Shown here piece after piece: positions 17,665 to 25,917 of a stretch of 64,000 nt of DNA. The stretch's first letter is position 1, and every line of letters begins with the position of its first letter. This stretch comes from DAOTVC01 sp034437215. GTDB taxonomy: Bacteria; Chloroflexota; Anaerolineae; B4-G1; SLSP01. The DNA lies in the NCBI GenBank assembly GCA_034437215.1, contig DAOTVC010000003.1, positions 1 through 64,000 on the forward strand, given 5' to 3'. Both the position numbers and the translations under genes were made by a program. The notes below the pieces were generated by a model. The model ran no database searches and was not told where the DNA came from. It was given only the letters and a program-made list of their open reading frames with translations.

Positions 17665-18093
17665 ATGACTGAAGAAGAGACGGCGAAAAAAGTGGCCATG
17701 GGCTGTGCTATGTTCAAGGGACTGCAGATTGTGGGTACCTTTGCTCTATCAACGCTCTTCATCGGCTTCATGCTCTTCATCTTCGGCTTTTCTATCAAGA
17801 CGTCCCAGGAGTACGACTGCGTCATCTCTATGGCGGAACGGAGCCGGGAGGTCGTTGCGGTCACCGGAGAGCCTCTGGAACCGGGCTTCTTTGCGTGGAT
17901 CTCCTACTTCGAGAGCGGAGGTGGGGTGCGGCAGGGGCACTTCTCGACCTCGGTGTCGGGTCCTAAGGGCAAGGGGCGGGTGTCGGCCTCCTTCTACCGC
18001 ACGCCGTTGGGCTCCACCCTCGATATCTGGTTCAAGTCGGGTGGGGAGGAGGTCTCCGTCTACAGCGGCAGCTACCCCTGCCCCGAGCGGTAA
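17665..18093 (+). CDS. Coa1-like single-pass membrane protein
   Basis: A 142-residue protein with one membrane helix (about 20-42, TFALSTLFIGFMLFIFGF) and an extracytoplasmic domain. The order of motifs (ERSREVVAVTGEPLEPGFF, then STSVSGPKGKGRVSASF, then STLDIWFKSGGEEV) resembles the cytochrome-oxidase-assembly Coa1/Tim21-like family (PF08695). Bacterial members often have no link to cytochrome oxidase, so the function is unknown. ATG 17665 has GGAGGAGG 5 bp upstream, much better than the frame opening at 17479, which lies inside repeat copy 1. The gene lies between two inverted MITE-like copies. Confidence 0.65.
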   Translation: MTEEETAKKVAMGCAMFKGLQIVGTFALSTLFIGFMLFIFGFSIKTSQEYDCVISMAERSREVVAVTGEPLEPGFFAWISYFESGGGVRQGHFSTSVSGPKGKGRVSASFYRTPLGSTLDIWFKSGGEEVSVYSGSYPCPER

Positions 18094-18139
18094 GGGGGGG
18101 AGCGTCTAGGGGAGCCATAGATCGTTCTGTAGATGGATC

Positions 18140-18475
18140 CTAAAGGAAAGGCCGGGGCCGGCAGCGTCTCTCTGCCGGCCCCTGTATACTGACGACGCCG
18201 CCCATCACGGGCAGCACGCCCCCCGAGGTGGCCTTGCCGCGGGGGATCAGGGGCACGCCCTCCTGCGCGGCCCACTTCACGAGGGCCACGAGCTCCTCCT
18301 CGGAGGCCGGCTGCACGACGGCGTCTGCCAGGGTGTTGCCGACGAGGGGTTTGACCAGCCCCGGCATCTCGCCGATATCGTGGCTGTAGAGCTTGCGCTC
18401 CACACGACGATCGGTAAAGCGGTCTCCAAAAGTATTCTTCAGCCAATCGGTCTGGGGGTGAGATAGTCCGGACAT
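18140..18475 (-). pseudogene. Truncated FAD-binding (GlcD-type) oxidase gene remnant
   Basis: The first 95 or so codons match the N-terminus of FAD-linked oxidases of the glycolate-oxidase/D-lactate-dehydrogenase type: LVGNTLADAVVQPASEEEL, ALVKWAAQEGVPLIPRG, then a Gly-rich GGVLPVMGGVV segment of the FAD-binding domain. Homology stops near 18190 and the frame then runs into a hairpin and ends as 111 residues, where about 450-950 are expected. The intact start (AAGGAG before ATG 18475) shows that a real gene was cut by a deletion. The remnant lies between two inverted MITE-like elements that could have promoted the rearrangement. Confidence 0.75.
18154..18182 (-). terminator. Strong hairpin at the 3' end of the truncated FAD-oxidase gene
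   Basis: Eleven-base-pair perfect stem GGGGCCGGCAG / CTGCCGGCCCC with a 7-base loop. It lies inside the tail of the broken minus-strand frame and probably terminated its transcription; no strong T run. Confidence 0.6.
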
Positions 18476-18521
18476 GCGTTCTCCTTGTCAAAAGAGGGAA
18501 TGGGGATCAGAAACCAGGGAT

Positions 18522-18680
18522 GACTGCCCTGAAAAACTCCTTCCAACACGGAGAACACCGAGAAAACCAAGGAGATAGTGAAATATCTTTATAAAAAGCG
18601 CTCTTTTGCCTGATTTTATGAAGTCCAATTTAAAAAATCTCCGTGCCCTCTGTGGTAAAAAGGCTTTTTTCAGGAGAGCC
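18522..18680 (-). mobile_element. MITE-like palindromic element, copy 2 (inverted relative to copy 1)
   Basis: 159 bp. Left end GACTGCCCTGAAAAA, right end read inward GGCTCTCCTGAAAAAA. The interior is the reverse complement of copy 1 with modest divergence, including TTTAAAAAATCTCCGTGCCC for its GGGCACGGAGATTTTTTAAA. No target duplication is visible (flanks AGGGAT and AGCAGT). Confidence 0.8.
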
Positions 18681-18733
18681 AGCAGTTAGTCCCCACCTGC
18701 TTTCAGGGAAGTCAGTTATGAGCTATCCATGAA

Positions 18734-18779
18734 TGAAACGTAAGGCGTGAGACCCTCACGTCTCACGCCTTACGTTTCA
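18734..18779. repeat. Perfect 19-bp inverted repeat (hairpin)
   Basis: Arms TGAAACGTAAGGCGTGAGA and TCTCACGCCTTACGTTTCA are exact reverse complements around an 8-base loop CCCTCACG. It lies 122 bp beyond the stop of kbl (convergent side), too far to be an obvious terminator. It looks like a REP-type extragenic palindrome. Confidence 0.85.
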
Positions 18780-18901
18780 CGCCTCGGTCTAACTCAAGTT
18801 AAGGACTGAAAGCGAAATAACTGGGGTATTGTAGGCTTCTCTCAGGAGCGCTTTCAGTTTGCTCTTGCTCAAATTATTAAATTCGCATTCCTAAACAACC
18901 C

Positions 18902-20089
18902 TTATTCGAGAACGCCCAGCTCTTTTCCGATCTCCTCGAACTTCTCGAGTCCGAAGTCCAGGTCGTCCTTTTCCAGAGCGGCGGAGACCATGACCCGGAT
19001 GCGCGCCTCGCCCTTGGGCACGGTGGGGAAGCCGAGGGCCATGGCGAAGACCCCCTCCTCGAAGAGGCGGCGGCTGAAGTTCTTGGCGAGCTTCACGTCC
19101 CCCAACATCACGGGCGTGATGGGGGTGACGCTCCGCCCCACGTCGAAGCCCAGACCCTGCATCTCCTCCTTGAAGTACTCGGTGTTCTCCCAGAGCCGGT
19201 CCACGAGCGTTGTGGACTCGGAGAGGATCTCTACGGCTGCCAGGCAGGCTGCCGTGTCGGCGGCGGTGACCGCGTTGGAGAAGAGGAAGGGGCGGGCCTT
19301 CTGGCGGAGGTAGTCGATGATGACCCGCTTGCCGGCGATGACGCCGCCTACCACGCCGAAGGCTTTGGAGAAGGTACCGACCTCCACGTCGAACTTACCG
19401 TGGAGCCCGAAGTGATCGACGATCCCACGACCGCCGTGGCCCAGCACGCCCTCGCCGTGGGCGTCGTCCACCATGGTCAGCAGCCCGTGCGCCTTGGCGA
19501 CCTCGTAGATCTTGTCCAGGGGGGCGACGTCCCCGTCCATGGAGAAGACGCCGTCGGTGACGACGAGGCCCCGGCGATAGTCGGGAAGGTGCTCTTTCAC
19601 CTTCGCCTCCAGATCCTCGGTATCGCAGTGTTCGTAGACGATGATCTTGGCGCGGCTCAGGCGAGCCCCATCGATGATGCTGGCGTGGTTGAGGCGGTCG
19701 GAGAAGATTACGTCCTCTTTGCCCACCAGGGGCGGAAGGGCGGCCTGATTGGCGACGAAGCCGCTCTGCACGTAGAGAGTATCCTCCACGTTCTTGAAGG
19801 CCGCTACCTGCTCCTCTAACTTCTTGTGGATGCGCAGGGTGCCGGCGATGGTGCGGACGGCGGTGGGGCCGGCGCCGTACTTCTCCAGCGCCGTCTGGGC
19901 GGCGTCGACCAGGTGCGGGTTGTTGGCCAGCCCGAGGTAGTTGTTGGTGGAGAGATTGAGCACCTTCTGGCCGTCGACGATCATCCGCGCCCCCGGCGGC
20001 GACTCGATGACGCGGAGCTGGATCAACAGGCCCGCTTCACTCAGATCCTGAATCTCTTCTTCAATCCACTGCAGCTTTGGTTCAGTCAT
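18902..20089 (-). CDS. kbl: Glycine C-acetyltransferase (2-amino-3-ketobutyrate CoA ligase)
   Basis: PLP enzyme that cleaves 2-amino-3-ketobutyrate with CoA into glycine and acetyl-CoA, the second step of threonine degradation. The 395-residue chain is full-length for the alpha-oxoamine synthase family. Motifs: NNYLGLANNPHL near the start, GTLRIHKKLEE, DDAHGEGVLGHGGRG, and the PLP Lys242 in GTFSKAFG. The start at 20089 (MTEPKLQW) has GAGGAGG just upstream; the longer frame opening at 20110 is not needed. It follows tdh on the same strand by 49 bp, so the two make a complete threonine-to-glycine operon. Confidence 0.94.
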   Translation of the reverse strand: MTEPKLQWIEEEIQDLSEAGLLIQLRVIESPPGARMIVDGQKVLNLSTNNYLGLANNPHLVDAAQTALEKYGAGPTAVRTIAGTLRIHKKLEEQVAAFKNVEDTLYVQSGFVANQAALPPLVGKEDVIFSDRLNHASIIDGARLSRAKIIVYEHCDTEDLEAKVKEHLPDYRRGLVVTDGVFSMDGDVAPLDKIYEVAKAHGLLTMVDDAHGEGVLGHGGRGIVDHFGLHGKFDVEVGTFSKAFGVVGGVIAGKRVIIDYLRQKARPFLFSNAVTAADTAACLAAVEILSESTTLVDRLWENTEYFKEEMQGLGFDVGRSVTPITPVMLGDVKLAKNFSRRLFEEGVFAMALGFPTVPKGEARIRVMVSAALEKDDLDFGLEKFEEIGKELGVLE

Positions 20090-20138
20090 GGAATCCTCCT
20101 CGTGTGACAAGTGAGCCCCCTTGATGAGGCTACGCTTA

Positions 20139-21191
20139 CTACTCTCCCGGGTACATCACAATCTTGCCGCTCTCTCCCGAGGCCATCGTCTCCATCGCTT
20201 CGTGCCAGCGGCTCAGGGGAAACTCGTGGGTGATGAGCGGACGCAGGTCGATGACCCCCGATGCCAGCAGCGCGCGCATCTCGTACCAGGTCTCCCAGAG
20301 GCGGCGCCCCGCGATCCCGTGCACGGTGATGCCCTTCATGATGACGAGGTTGTTCAGGTCGAAGTTGTCGAGGGGGCGGGGGGCGAGACCGAGCAGCGCC
20401 GCCTCCCCCCCCGGTTTCAGCATCGAGAGCCCCTGGATCAGGGCCGCGGGCGCTCCCGCCATCTCGATGAGGACGTCGAAGCCCTTCTCGCGCACCGCGT
20501 CCTGGGCCCGCACCGCGACGTCGTCCTCGGACGGGTTCAGGGCGAGATCCGCCCCCAGCTGGCGCGCCAGCTCCAGCCGGTAGGGGCTCAGATCGGTCGC
20601 CACAACGACCTCGGCCCCGAAGGCGCGGGCCACGGGAATGGACATCAGACCGGCAGGGCCGCACCCCGTGATAAAGACCGTCTTGCCCCGCACGTCGGTG
20701 GCGGAGACGGTGTGGACGGCGTTACCGAAGTTCTCCTGAAGGCTGGCGACGGGCAGCGGCATGTCGGTGGGGTTCTTCCAGGCGTTCTCGACGGGCAGTA
20801 CGACGTACTCGGCATAGCAGCCGTCGACGTCAACGCCCAGGATCTGCGTGTTCTGGCAGACGTGCGCCTTGCCCAGCTTACACTGCTGGCAGACGCCGCA
20901 GACGATGTGGCTCTCGGCAGAGACGAAGTCGCCGACCCCCGGCTCGTCGGGACGCACCGCCGCGCCGACCTCGACGATCTCACCGGCAAATTCGTGTCCG
21001 ACGATGAGAGGGGGCTCGATACGGCTCTGGGACCAACGGTCCCACTTGTAGATGTGCACGTCCGTCCCGCAGATCGACGTCGCTTGCACCTTGATCAGAA
21101 CGTCGCGGGGTCCGGGTTGGGGGACGTCGGTCCGCAGGAGCTCCAAACCGGGCGCTGGGTGCTGTTTTACGATCGCCTGCATATCTGCCAT
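20139..21191 (-). CDS. tdh: L-threonine 3-dehydrogenase
   Basis: Zinc-dependent medium-chain dehydrogenase (350 residues) that oxidises L-threonine to 2-amino-3-ketobutyrate with NAD+. Catalytic zinc ligands: Cys in SICGTDVHIYKWD (the HIYKWD segment is typical of Tdh) and the GHEFAGE segment. The four-Cys structural zinc site is seen in CGVCQQCKLGKAHVC. The Rossmann segment is VFITGCGPAGLM. The pairing with kbl supports threonine rather than another alcohol. Start 21191 has GGAAAGGAG upstream; a promoter is predicted 260 bp further up, giving a long leader. Confidence 0.93.
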   Translation of the reverse strand: MADMQAIVKQHPAPGLELLRTDVPQPGPRDVLIKVQATSICGTDVHIYKWDRWSQSRIEPPLIVGHEFAGEIVEVGAAVRPDEPGVGDFVSAESHIVCGVCQQCKLGKAHVCQNTQILGVDVDGCYAEYVVLPVENAWKNPTDMPLPVASLQENFGNAVHTVSATDVRGKTVFITGCGPAGLMSIPVARAFGAEVVVATDLSPYRLELARQLGADLALNPSEDDVAVRAQDAVREKGFDVLIEMAGAPAALIQGLSMLKPGGEAALLGLAPRPLDNFDLNNLVIMKGITVHGIAGRRLWETWYEMRALLASGVIDLRPLITHEFPLSRWHEAMETMASGESGKIVMYPGE

Positions 21192-21453
21192 TCTGACTCC
21201 TTTCCTAGGACCGGGCGGGACGAGCGTAACGCCCGGAGAATATGGATTGCTTTACACCGTGATGAGGGGCTTACCGCCACGTTGCCGACGTCGTGCTGGT
21301 TACCGGAGAGGACAGAGCATGGGGGGATGCCGGCGCGCGTTCAGTCCATGGGTCAAACCTCGGATGATCTACAGTCACATTATCCTTCCCGGTTCAGCGA
21401 CGCGTAGGGGATCTCGACGCCCCTGCGAATGAATGGTCCGCGCTCCATTCACG

Positions 21454-21482
21454 AGTATAACACCGGCGGAGAACAGTTACAA
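21454..21482 (-). promoter_or_regulatory. Predicted promoter of tdh-kbl
   Basis: Minus strand: TTGTAA, 17-bp spacer, TATACT, with TG one base before the -10 (extended -10). The mRNA leader would be about 255 bases. Confidence 0.5.
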
Positions 21483-21559
21483 TAGCAAGGGGGAACCTAA
21501 CGGGGATGACATCTGTAATCTTTGCGGCGGCTCAAAAACCTTTCTCTTTGGACTCTTCA

Positions 21560-21568
21560 TGATATACT
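21560..21568 (+). promoter_or_regulatory. Possible extended -10 promoter of argF
   Basis: TGATATACT about 38 bp before the ATG; no convincing -35 hexamer. Confidence 0.35.
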
Positions 21569-21605
21569 TGGGCTAGAAACCATTCTCACTCTACGGAGGT
21601 CCTAG

Positions 21606-22532
21606 ATGAAGCATTTCCTCACGTTAGCCGATCTGAAGTCAGAAGAGTTCCGCCAGCTCTTGGAGGGGGCCGTGCGCCTCAAGCAGGAGCTTCGAGAAAA
21701 GGGGGTGAACGACCCGCTCCTCAAAGGGAAGGTGCTGGGCATGATCTTCCAGAAGCCCAGCCTCCGCACCCGCGTCTCCTTCGACGTCGCCATGCTGCAG
21801 CTGGGGGGCAATGCTCTTTACCTCTCTCCTAACGAGATTCAGCTGGGCAAGCGCGAGAGCGTCGCCGATGTCGCCCGGGTCATCTCCCGCTACGTCGACC
21901 TGGTCATGGCCCGCGTCTTCACCCACTACGACCTGGTCCAACTGGCCAAGTATGGCAGTGTGCCCGTCATCAACGGGCTCTCCGACTACAGCCATCCCTG
22001 CCAGGGGGCTGCCGACTTCTTGACCATCCTGGAGCGTTTCGGCGACTTCGAAGGGCGGAAGCTGGCCTACCTGGGTGACGGCAACAATGTCTCCACCTCC
22101 CTCTGCTTCGGGGCAGCGCTCTTGGGCATGGATTTCACCATCGCTACCCCGAAGGGATACGAGCTCCACCCCGCCGTTTGGGATATGGGACAGCGGATGG
22201 CTGCCGGAACTGGGGCCACCTTGCAGATGACCTACGATCCTCTGGAGGCCAGTGAGGGTGCCGACGTCATCTACACCGATGCGTGGTCCTCCATGGGTCA
22301 GGAGGCGGAGGCCGAGAAGCGGCGGATGGTCTTCCCACCCTACCGTGTGGACGAGGGCAAGTTGGAGGTGGCGCAGGACGAGGCCATCGTGATGCACTGT
22401 CTGCCCGCCCATCGGGGTGAGGAGATCACCGATGCTGTCGCCGACGGGCCGCATTCGGCCCTCTTTGATCAGGCGGAAAATCGCCTACACGCCCAGAAGG
22501 CGGTCATTCTCTGGCTGTTGGATCTGCTGTAG
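21606..22532 (+). CDS. argF: Ornithine carbamoyltransferase
   Basis: Transfers carbamoyl from carbamoyl phosphate to ornithine, giving citrulline in arginine synthesis. It has 308 residues, normal for the family. Carbamoyl-phosphate loop KPSLRTR at residues 50-56 (the usual STRTR reads SLRTR), HPCQ near 133, and HCLPAHRGEEI near 262, which distinguishes ornithine from aspartate carbamoyltransferase. ACGGAGGT precedes ATG 21606. No other arginine gene is adjacent. The Leu in place of Thr in the phosphate loop is unusual but the essential Ser and Arg residues are kept. Confidence 0.93.
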   Translation: MKHFLTLADLKSEEFRQLLEGAVRLKQELREKGVNDPLLKGKVLGMIFQKPSLRTRVSFDVAMLQLGGNALYLSPNEIQLGKRESVADVARVISRYVDLVMARVFTHYDLVQLAKYGSVPVINGLSDYSHPCQGAADFLTILERFGDFEGRKLAYLGDGNNVSTSLCFGAALLGMDFTIATPKGYELHPAVWDMGQRMAAGTGATLQMTYDPLEASEGADVIYTDAWSSMGQEAEAEKRRMVFPPYRVDEGKLEVAQDEAIVMHCLPAHRGEEITDAVADGPHSALFDQAENRLHAQKAVILWLLDLL

Positions 22533-22546
22533 GCAGGAAGGGTGGG

Positions 22547-22569
22547 GGAGCAGAGGGCCTCTCTGCTCC
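22547..22569 (+). terminator. Possible terminator after argF
   Basis: Nine-base-pair stem GGAGCAGAG / CTCTGCTCC with a 5-base loop, 15 bp after the argF stop; no clear T tract. Confidence 0.4.
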
Positions 22570-22674
22570 TCTAGTGATAACCTGTTAAGTTTTCTGGACT
22601 GAAGGCGCGGGACCGGGAAAGGCCTCTTCGGTTCTAAGCTGTAAAGTGAATTAGATCAGAGTGGGAGCGTAGCT

Positions 22675-24930
22675 GTGGCCGGTAACCGAGCGCGATTCGA
22701 GAAAGCAAAGCAGCGGGCCAGTGATCTGGTCTGGGATGAGCAGTGGTCGCAGGCGGTCGAGGCGTACGAGCGCGCCCTTCAGGAGTTCCCCGATGACGAG
22801 TCCGTCCTCATGGGGTACGCCTGGGCGCTCTTCAACAGTGGTGACGTGGACAGGGCAGCTGAGATCTACCAGCGTCTGACGAAGCTGGAGCCCAAGAATC
22901 CCGTTCCCTACGAGCGGTTGGCCGAGATCCTGATCCAGAGGGGGAAGCCGCAAGAGGCAGGCGAGATGTACGTCCAGGCTGCCTCCCGTTATGAGGCTCA
23001 GGGTGCACAGGAGAAACAGGTCCCCCTGCTGGAGAAGGCGATACGGGCCCAACCCGAGAACCCCCGCGCCTGGTCTTCACTGTTGGAGTACTATCAGAAA
23101 GAGGGGTTGCTGAACGCAGCCGTGCGCGCGACCGAGTGGCTGGCGTATCTCTATCAGCAGGAGCGCCCCAAGGTTGCGATTGAGATCTGCCGGCAGGTGC
23201 AGGCTCTCGTGCCTCACCATCGACAGCTGGGTCAGGTGCTCACCCTGCTACAGAGCAATCGGCCCGTGCCTCGCCCCACCTCCACCGGGGAGCCCTCCGT
23301 CTCGCTGGAAGAGTTCTTGGCGGCCGATCAGTTGACGACCGACCTGGAGGACGTGGGGACCCCGACGGACATCGCCCGACAGCGGGCTCTGGAGTCTCTG
23401 GCGGAGTCGATCTTCGAGGAGCGCCCCCAGGCCCCCGGTATCTCCCAAGAGGAGGTCAACCTCCTTATCGGCAAGGCGGTCGATGCCCAGACCCGCGGGG
23501 ATCTTGAGGAGGCCATCTCGGCCTACGAACAACTCCTCGATGCCAATGTCGATATGGCCTCCATGCACTTCAACCTCGGCCTGCTCTACAAGGAGCAGAT
23601 GCGTTTCGAAGAGGCCATCGAGGAGCTGGAGCAGGCACGGCTGGATTCGGAGTACGTTCTGGCGAGCCACTACGCGTTGGGTGAGTGCTACCAGGCCAAG
23701 GCCGAATTCAACGAGGCTCTGGGCCATTTCTTGGAGGCCGTCAAGATCATCGATCTGGCGACCGTCGAGCGTACTCAGGTGGACGATCTCATCCGGGTCT
23801 ACGAGGGGCTCGCCCAGAGTCTCATCAACACCGGCGAACCGGAGCGGGTGCAGAGCCTCGCCAGCTCCCTGGTCGGCTTCCTCAACCAGCGTGGCTGGGA
23901 GGACGAGGTGACCAAGGCTCGCCAACGTCTCGACGATCTGGCGCGCAGCGGGACGGTCTTGAGCCTCGCGGAGATCATCAGCCTGCCGGAGGCGGAGACG
24001 ATCATGCGGTCGGTGGCGCTGGCGCAGGAGTATACGCGGCGGGAGAAGCCCTATTCGGCCCTCGAGGAGTTGACCTACGCCGTGAGCAGGACCCCCTTCT
24101 ATCTCCCTCTGCACAGCATGCTCGGTAACCTGCGCATGGATCTGGGGCAGCTGGACGCCGCCTTGGATACCTACCGCATCATCGCGCGTACCTACGAGAT
24201 TCGCGGACAGGTTCCCCAGGCCCTCACGACCTACAGCCAGATTCTCGAGCTCTCTCCTCTCGATGTGGCCGTTCACCGCCGGGTCATCGATATCTACATT
24301 CGGCGGGGGCAGATCGACGACGCGCTGCAGCAGCATCTGCAGCTCGCCGATGCCTACTACCAGATGGCCCAGCTGGATCGGGCCCGCGAGAGCTACGCTG
24401 AGGCCATGCGCCTGGCCCCCCGAGGCTCCCCGGAGCCGAATTGGGAGGTGCGCCTCCTACACCGGATGGCCGACCTCGATATGCAGCGGTTGGACTGGAA
24501 GGCGGCGATCAAGGACTACGAACACATCACTCGTGTCGCCCCGGATGACGAGCGTGCTCATCTGGGCCTGATGCGCCTCTATCCGCGCACGGGACGCGTC
24601 CACCTGGGCCTCCAGGCGCTGGATAGGCTCCTGAAGCGTTACCTCAGCACCAAGCGCGTGGAAAAGGCGCTGGCGGTCCTCATCGACCTGGTGCAGGAGG
24701 AGCCCGATTCTATCCCGCTGCGCTACCGGGCCGCCCAGCTCTGCCTCAACGTGGGGCGTCGGGAGGAGGCGCTGGAGCATCTGGACGTCTTGGGGGATCT
24801 GCAGCTTGAGGCGGGCAAGAAGGCCGACGCGTTGAAGACCATTGAGGCGATCATCGCTCTCAAGCCGCCCAGCGCGGAGGCTTATACCAGCCTCTACAAG
24901 GAGTTGAGTGGACGCGAGCCGCCGGCCTGA
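22675..24930 (+). CDS. Tetratricopeptide-repeat protein
   Basis: A 751-residue soluble protein made of helical TPR-type units throughout; clear examples are DEQWSQAVEAYERALQEFPDD near the N-terminus, GDLEEAISAYEQLLDANVD near 280 and GRREEALEHLDVLGDLQLEAG near the C-terminus. A linker at about 200-260 separates two TPR blocks. No enzyme domain or signal peptide. Such proteins are scaffolds; the partner is not visible. GTG 22675 is used, with GGGAG upstream. It precedes the c-di-AMP pair by 106 bp on the same strand and might be co-transcribed with it. Confidence 0.85.
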   Translation: MAGNRARFEKAKQRASDLVWDEQWSQAVEAYERALQEFPDDESVLMGYAWALFNSGDVDRAAEIYQRLTKLEPKNPVPYERLAEILIQRGKPQEAGEMYVQAASRYEAQGAQEKQVPLLEKAIRAQPENPRAWSSLLEYYQKEGLLNAAVRATEWLAYLYQQERPKVAIEICRQVQALVPHHRQLGQVLTLLQSNRPVPRPTSTGEPSVSLEEFLAADQLTTDLEDVGTPTDIARQRALESLAESIFEERPQAPGISQEEVNLLIGKAVDAQTRGDLEEAISAYEQLLDANVDMASMHFNLGLLYKEQMRFEEAIEELEQARLDSEYVLASHYALGECYQAKAEFNEALGHFLEAVKIIDLATVERTQVDDLIRVYEGLAQSLINTGEPERVQSLASSLVGFLNQRGWEDEVTKARQRLDDLARSGTVLSLAEIISLPEAETIMRSVALAQEYTRREKPYSALEELTYAVSRTPFYLPLHSMLGNLRMDLGQLDAALDTYRIIARTYEIRGQVPQALTTYSQILELSPLDVAVHRRVIDIYIRRGQIDDALQQHLQLADAYYQMAQLDRARESYAEAMRLAPRGSPEPNWEVRLLHRMADLDMQRLDWKAAIKDYEHITRVAPDDERAHLGLMRLYPRTGRVHLGLQALDRLLKRYLSTKRVEKALAVLIDLVQEEPDSIPLRYRAAQLCLNVGRREEALEHLDVLGDLQLEAGKKADALKTIEAIIALKPPSAEAYTSLYKELSGREPPA

Positions 24931-25036
24931 TCAATGGAGGGTAGGGCACCTCGCCGGCGAGGGTGTTATAGAGGGTGTCGGACTATATAGTGGTGGATAA
25001 GTTAGTGAATCGATCGAGATACGAAGTTGTAGTGGT

Positions 25037-25891
25037 ATGTTACCGCTGAGCTGGCTATTAGAGCGCCTTACCTGGTTGGGGCTGATCGATATCGTCCTCG
25101 TGGCGCTGCTCTTTTGGGGGCTCTTCTACGCTCTGCGCGGGACGCGGGCCGTCCCCCTCGTGCGGGGTATCACGGCCTTACTGGTCACTCTGGCCTTCCT
25201 GGGGCAGATTGATCAGCTGACGGCCTTCTCCTGGCTCGTGGACAAGATCCTCCCGGCGATCCTCGTCGCTGTCCCCGTTATCTTCCAGCCGGAGCTGCGA
25301 CGGACGTTGGAGCGCCTCGGGCGGGGACGCCTCTTTCTGCTGCCCCAAGCCGCCGAGGAGTCCTACGAGGCGATCCTCGATGAGGTCCTGGAGGCCACGG
25401 AGCAGATGGCTGCTCACCACACGGGTGCGCTGATTGTCTTCGAGCGGGAGACGGGATTGCAGGAATACATCGAGACGGGTGTGCCCCTCGATGGGGAGGT
25501 GACCACCGAGCTCCTCACTACCATCTTCGATCACCACACCGTGCTGCACGACGGTGCCGTCATCATTCGCAATGGACGCATCGCCGCCGCTGCCTGCGTC
25601 ATGCCCCTCACCGGCGCTTTTCTCTCGGATCGTCACCTGGGACTGCGCCATCGTGCGGCGATCGGCACCACCGAGGAGAGCGATGCCGTGGCTGTCGTCG
25701 TCTCCGAGGAGCGGGGGACTGTCTCTCTGGCACACAACGGGCGGATTATCCGGGATCTCGAACCCGATCGCCTGGAGTCTATCCTGAACGCCTTCTTCAG
25801 CGGTAAGTCCGCCTCCACCTCCAACATCTTCCAGCGCTGGCGTCGCAACCTGCCTGACGGCTCCACGGTGATGGAGGAGGTGCAGCGCTGA
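25037..25891 (+). CDS. cdaA: Membrane diadenylate cyclase CdaA
   Basis: Makes cyclic di-AMP from two ATP. The 284-residue chain has three N-terminal membrane helices (about 10-100) and a DisA_N cyclase domain. Active-site motifs are intact: HDGAVIIRNGRIAAAACVMP (DGA near 172) and LGLRHRAAIG (RHR near 204), followed by SEERGTVSLAHNG. The next gene is the usual partner CdaR, which confirms the CdaA class over DisA or CdaS. In many bacteria glmM completes this operon, but here it is absent. The ATG lacks a strong Shine-Dalgarno sequence. Confidence 0.95.
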   Translation: MLPLSWLLERLTWLGLIDIVLVALLFWGLFYALRGTRAVPLVRGITALLVTLAFLGQIDQLTAFSWLVDKILPAILVAVPVIFQPELRRTLERLGRGRLFLLPQAAEESYEAILDEVLEATEQMAAHHTGALIVFERETGLQEYIETGVPLDGEVTTELLTTIFDHHTVLHDGAVIIRNGRIAAAACVMPLTGAFLSDRHLGLRHRAAIGTTEESDAVAVVVSEERGTVSLAHNGRIIRDLEPDRLESILNAFFSGKSASTSNIFQRWRRNLPDGSTVMEEVQR

Positions 25892-25917
25892 ACCTCAAGG
25901 CCGGTGAGTGGATAAGC

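Larger units (their letters stand above)
18476..18901. other. 426-bp intergenic region, repeats only
   Basis: Holds MITE-like copy 2 (18522-18680), a 31-bp stretch GTTAGTCCCC...GGGAAGTCAG (about 18685-18715) that recurs at about 1886-1914, and a 19-bp perfect palindrome (18734-18779). No gene was seen. Confidence 0.7.
21192..21605. other. 414-bp divergent intergenic region between tdh and argF
   Basis: Contains the predicted promoters of tdh (21454-21482, minus) and argF (21560-21568, plus). The roughly 260 bases between the tdh promoter and its ATG hold several short GC-rich inverted repeats but no gene and no riboswitch class that I recognise. Confidence 0.6.

Noticed and set aside
17481..18680. 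Composite transposon carrying the Coa1-like gene
   Set aside because: The flanking elements have no transposase, and no target duplication surrounds the whole unit (outer flanks GAGTTT and AGCAGT differ).
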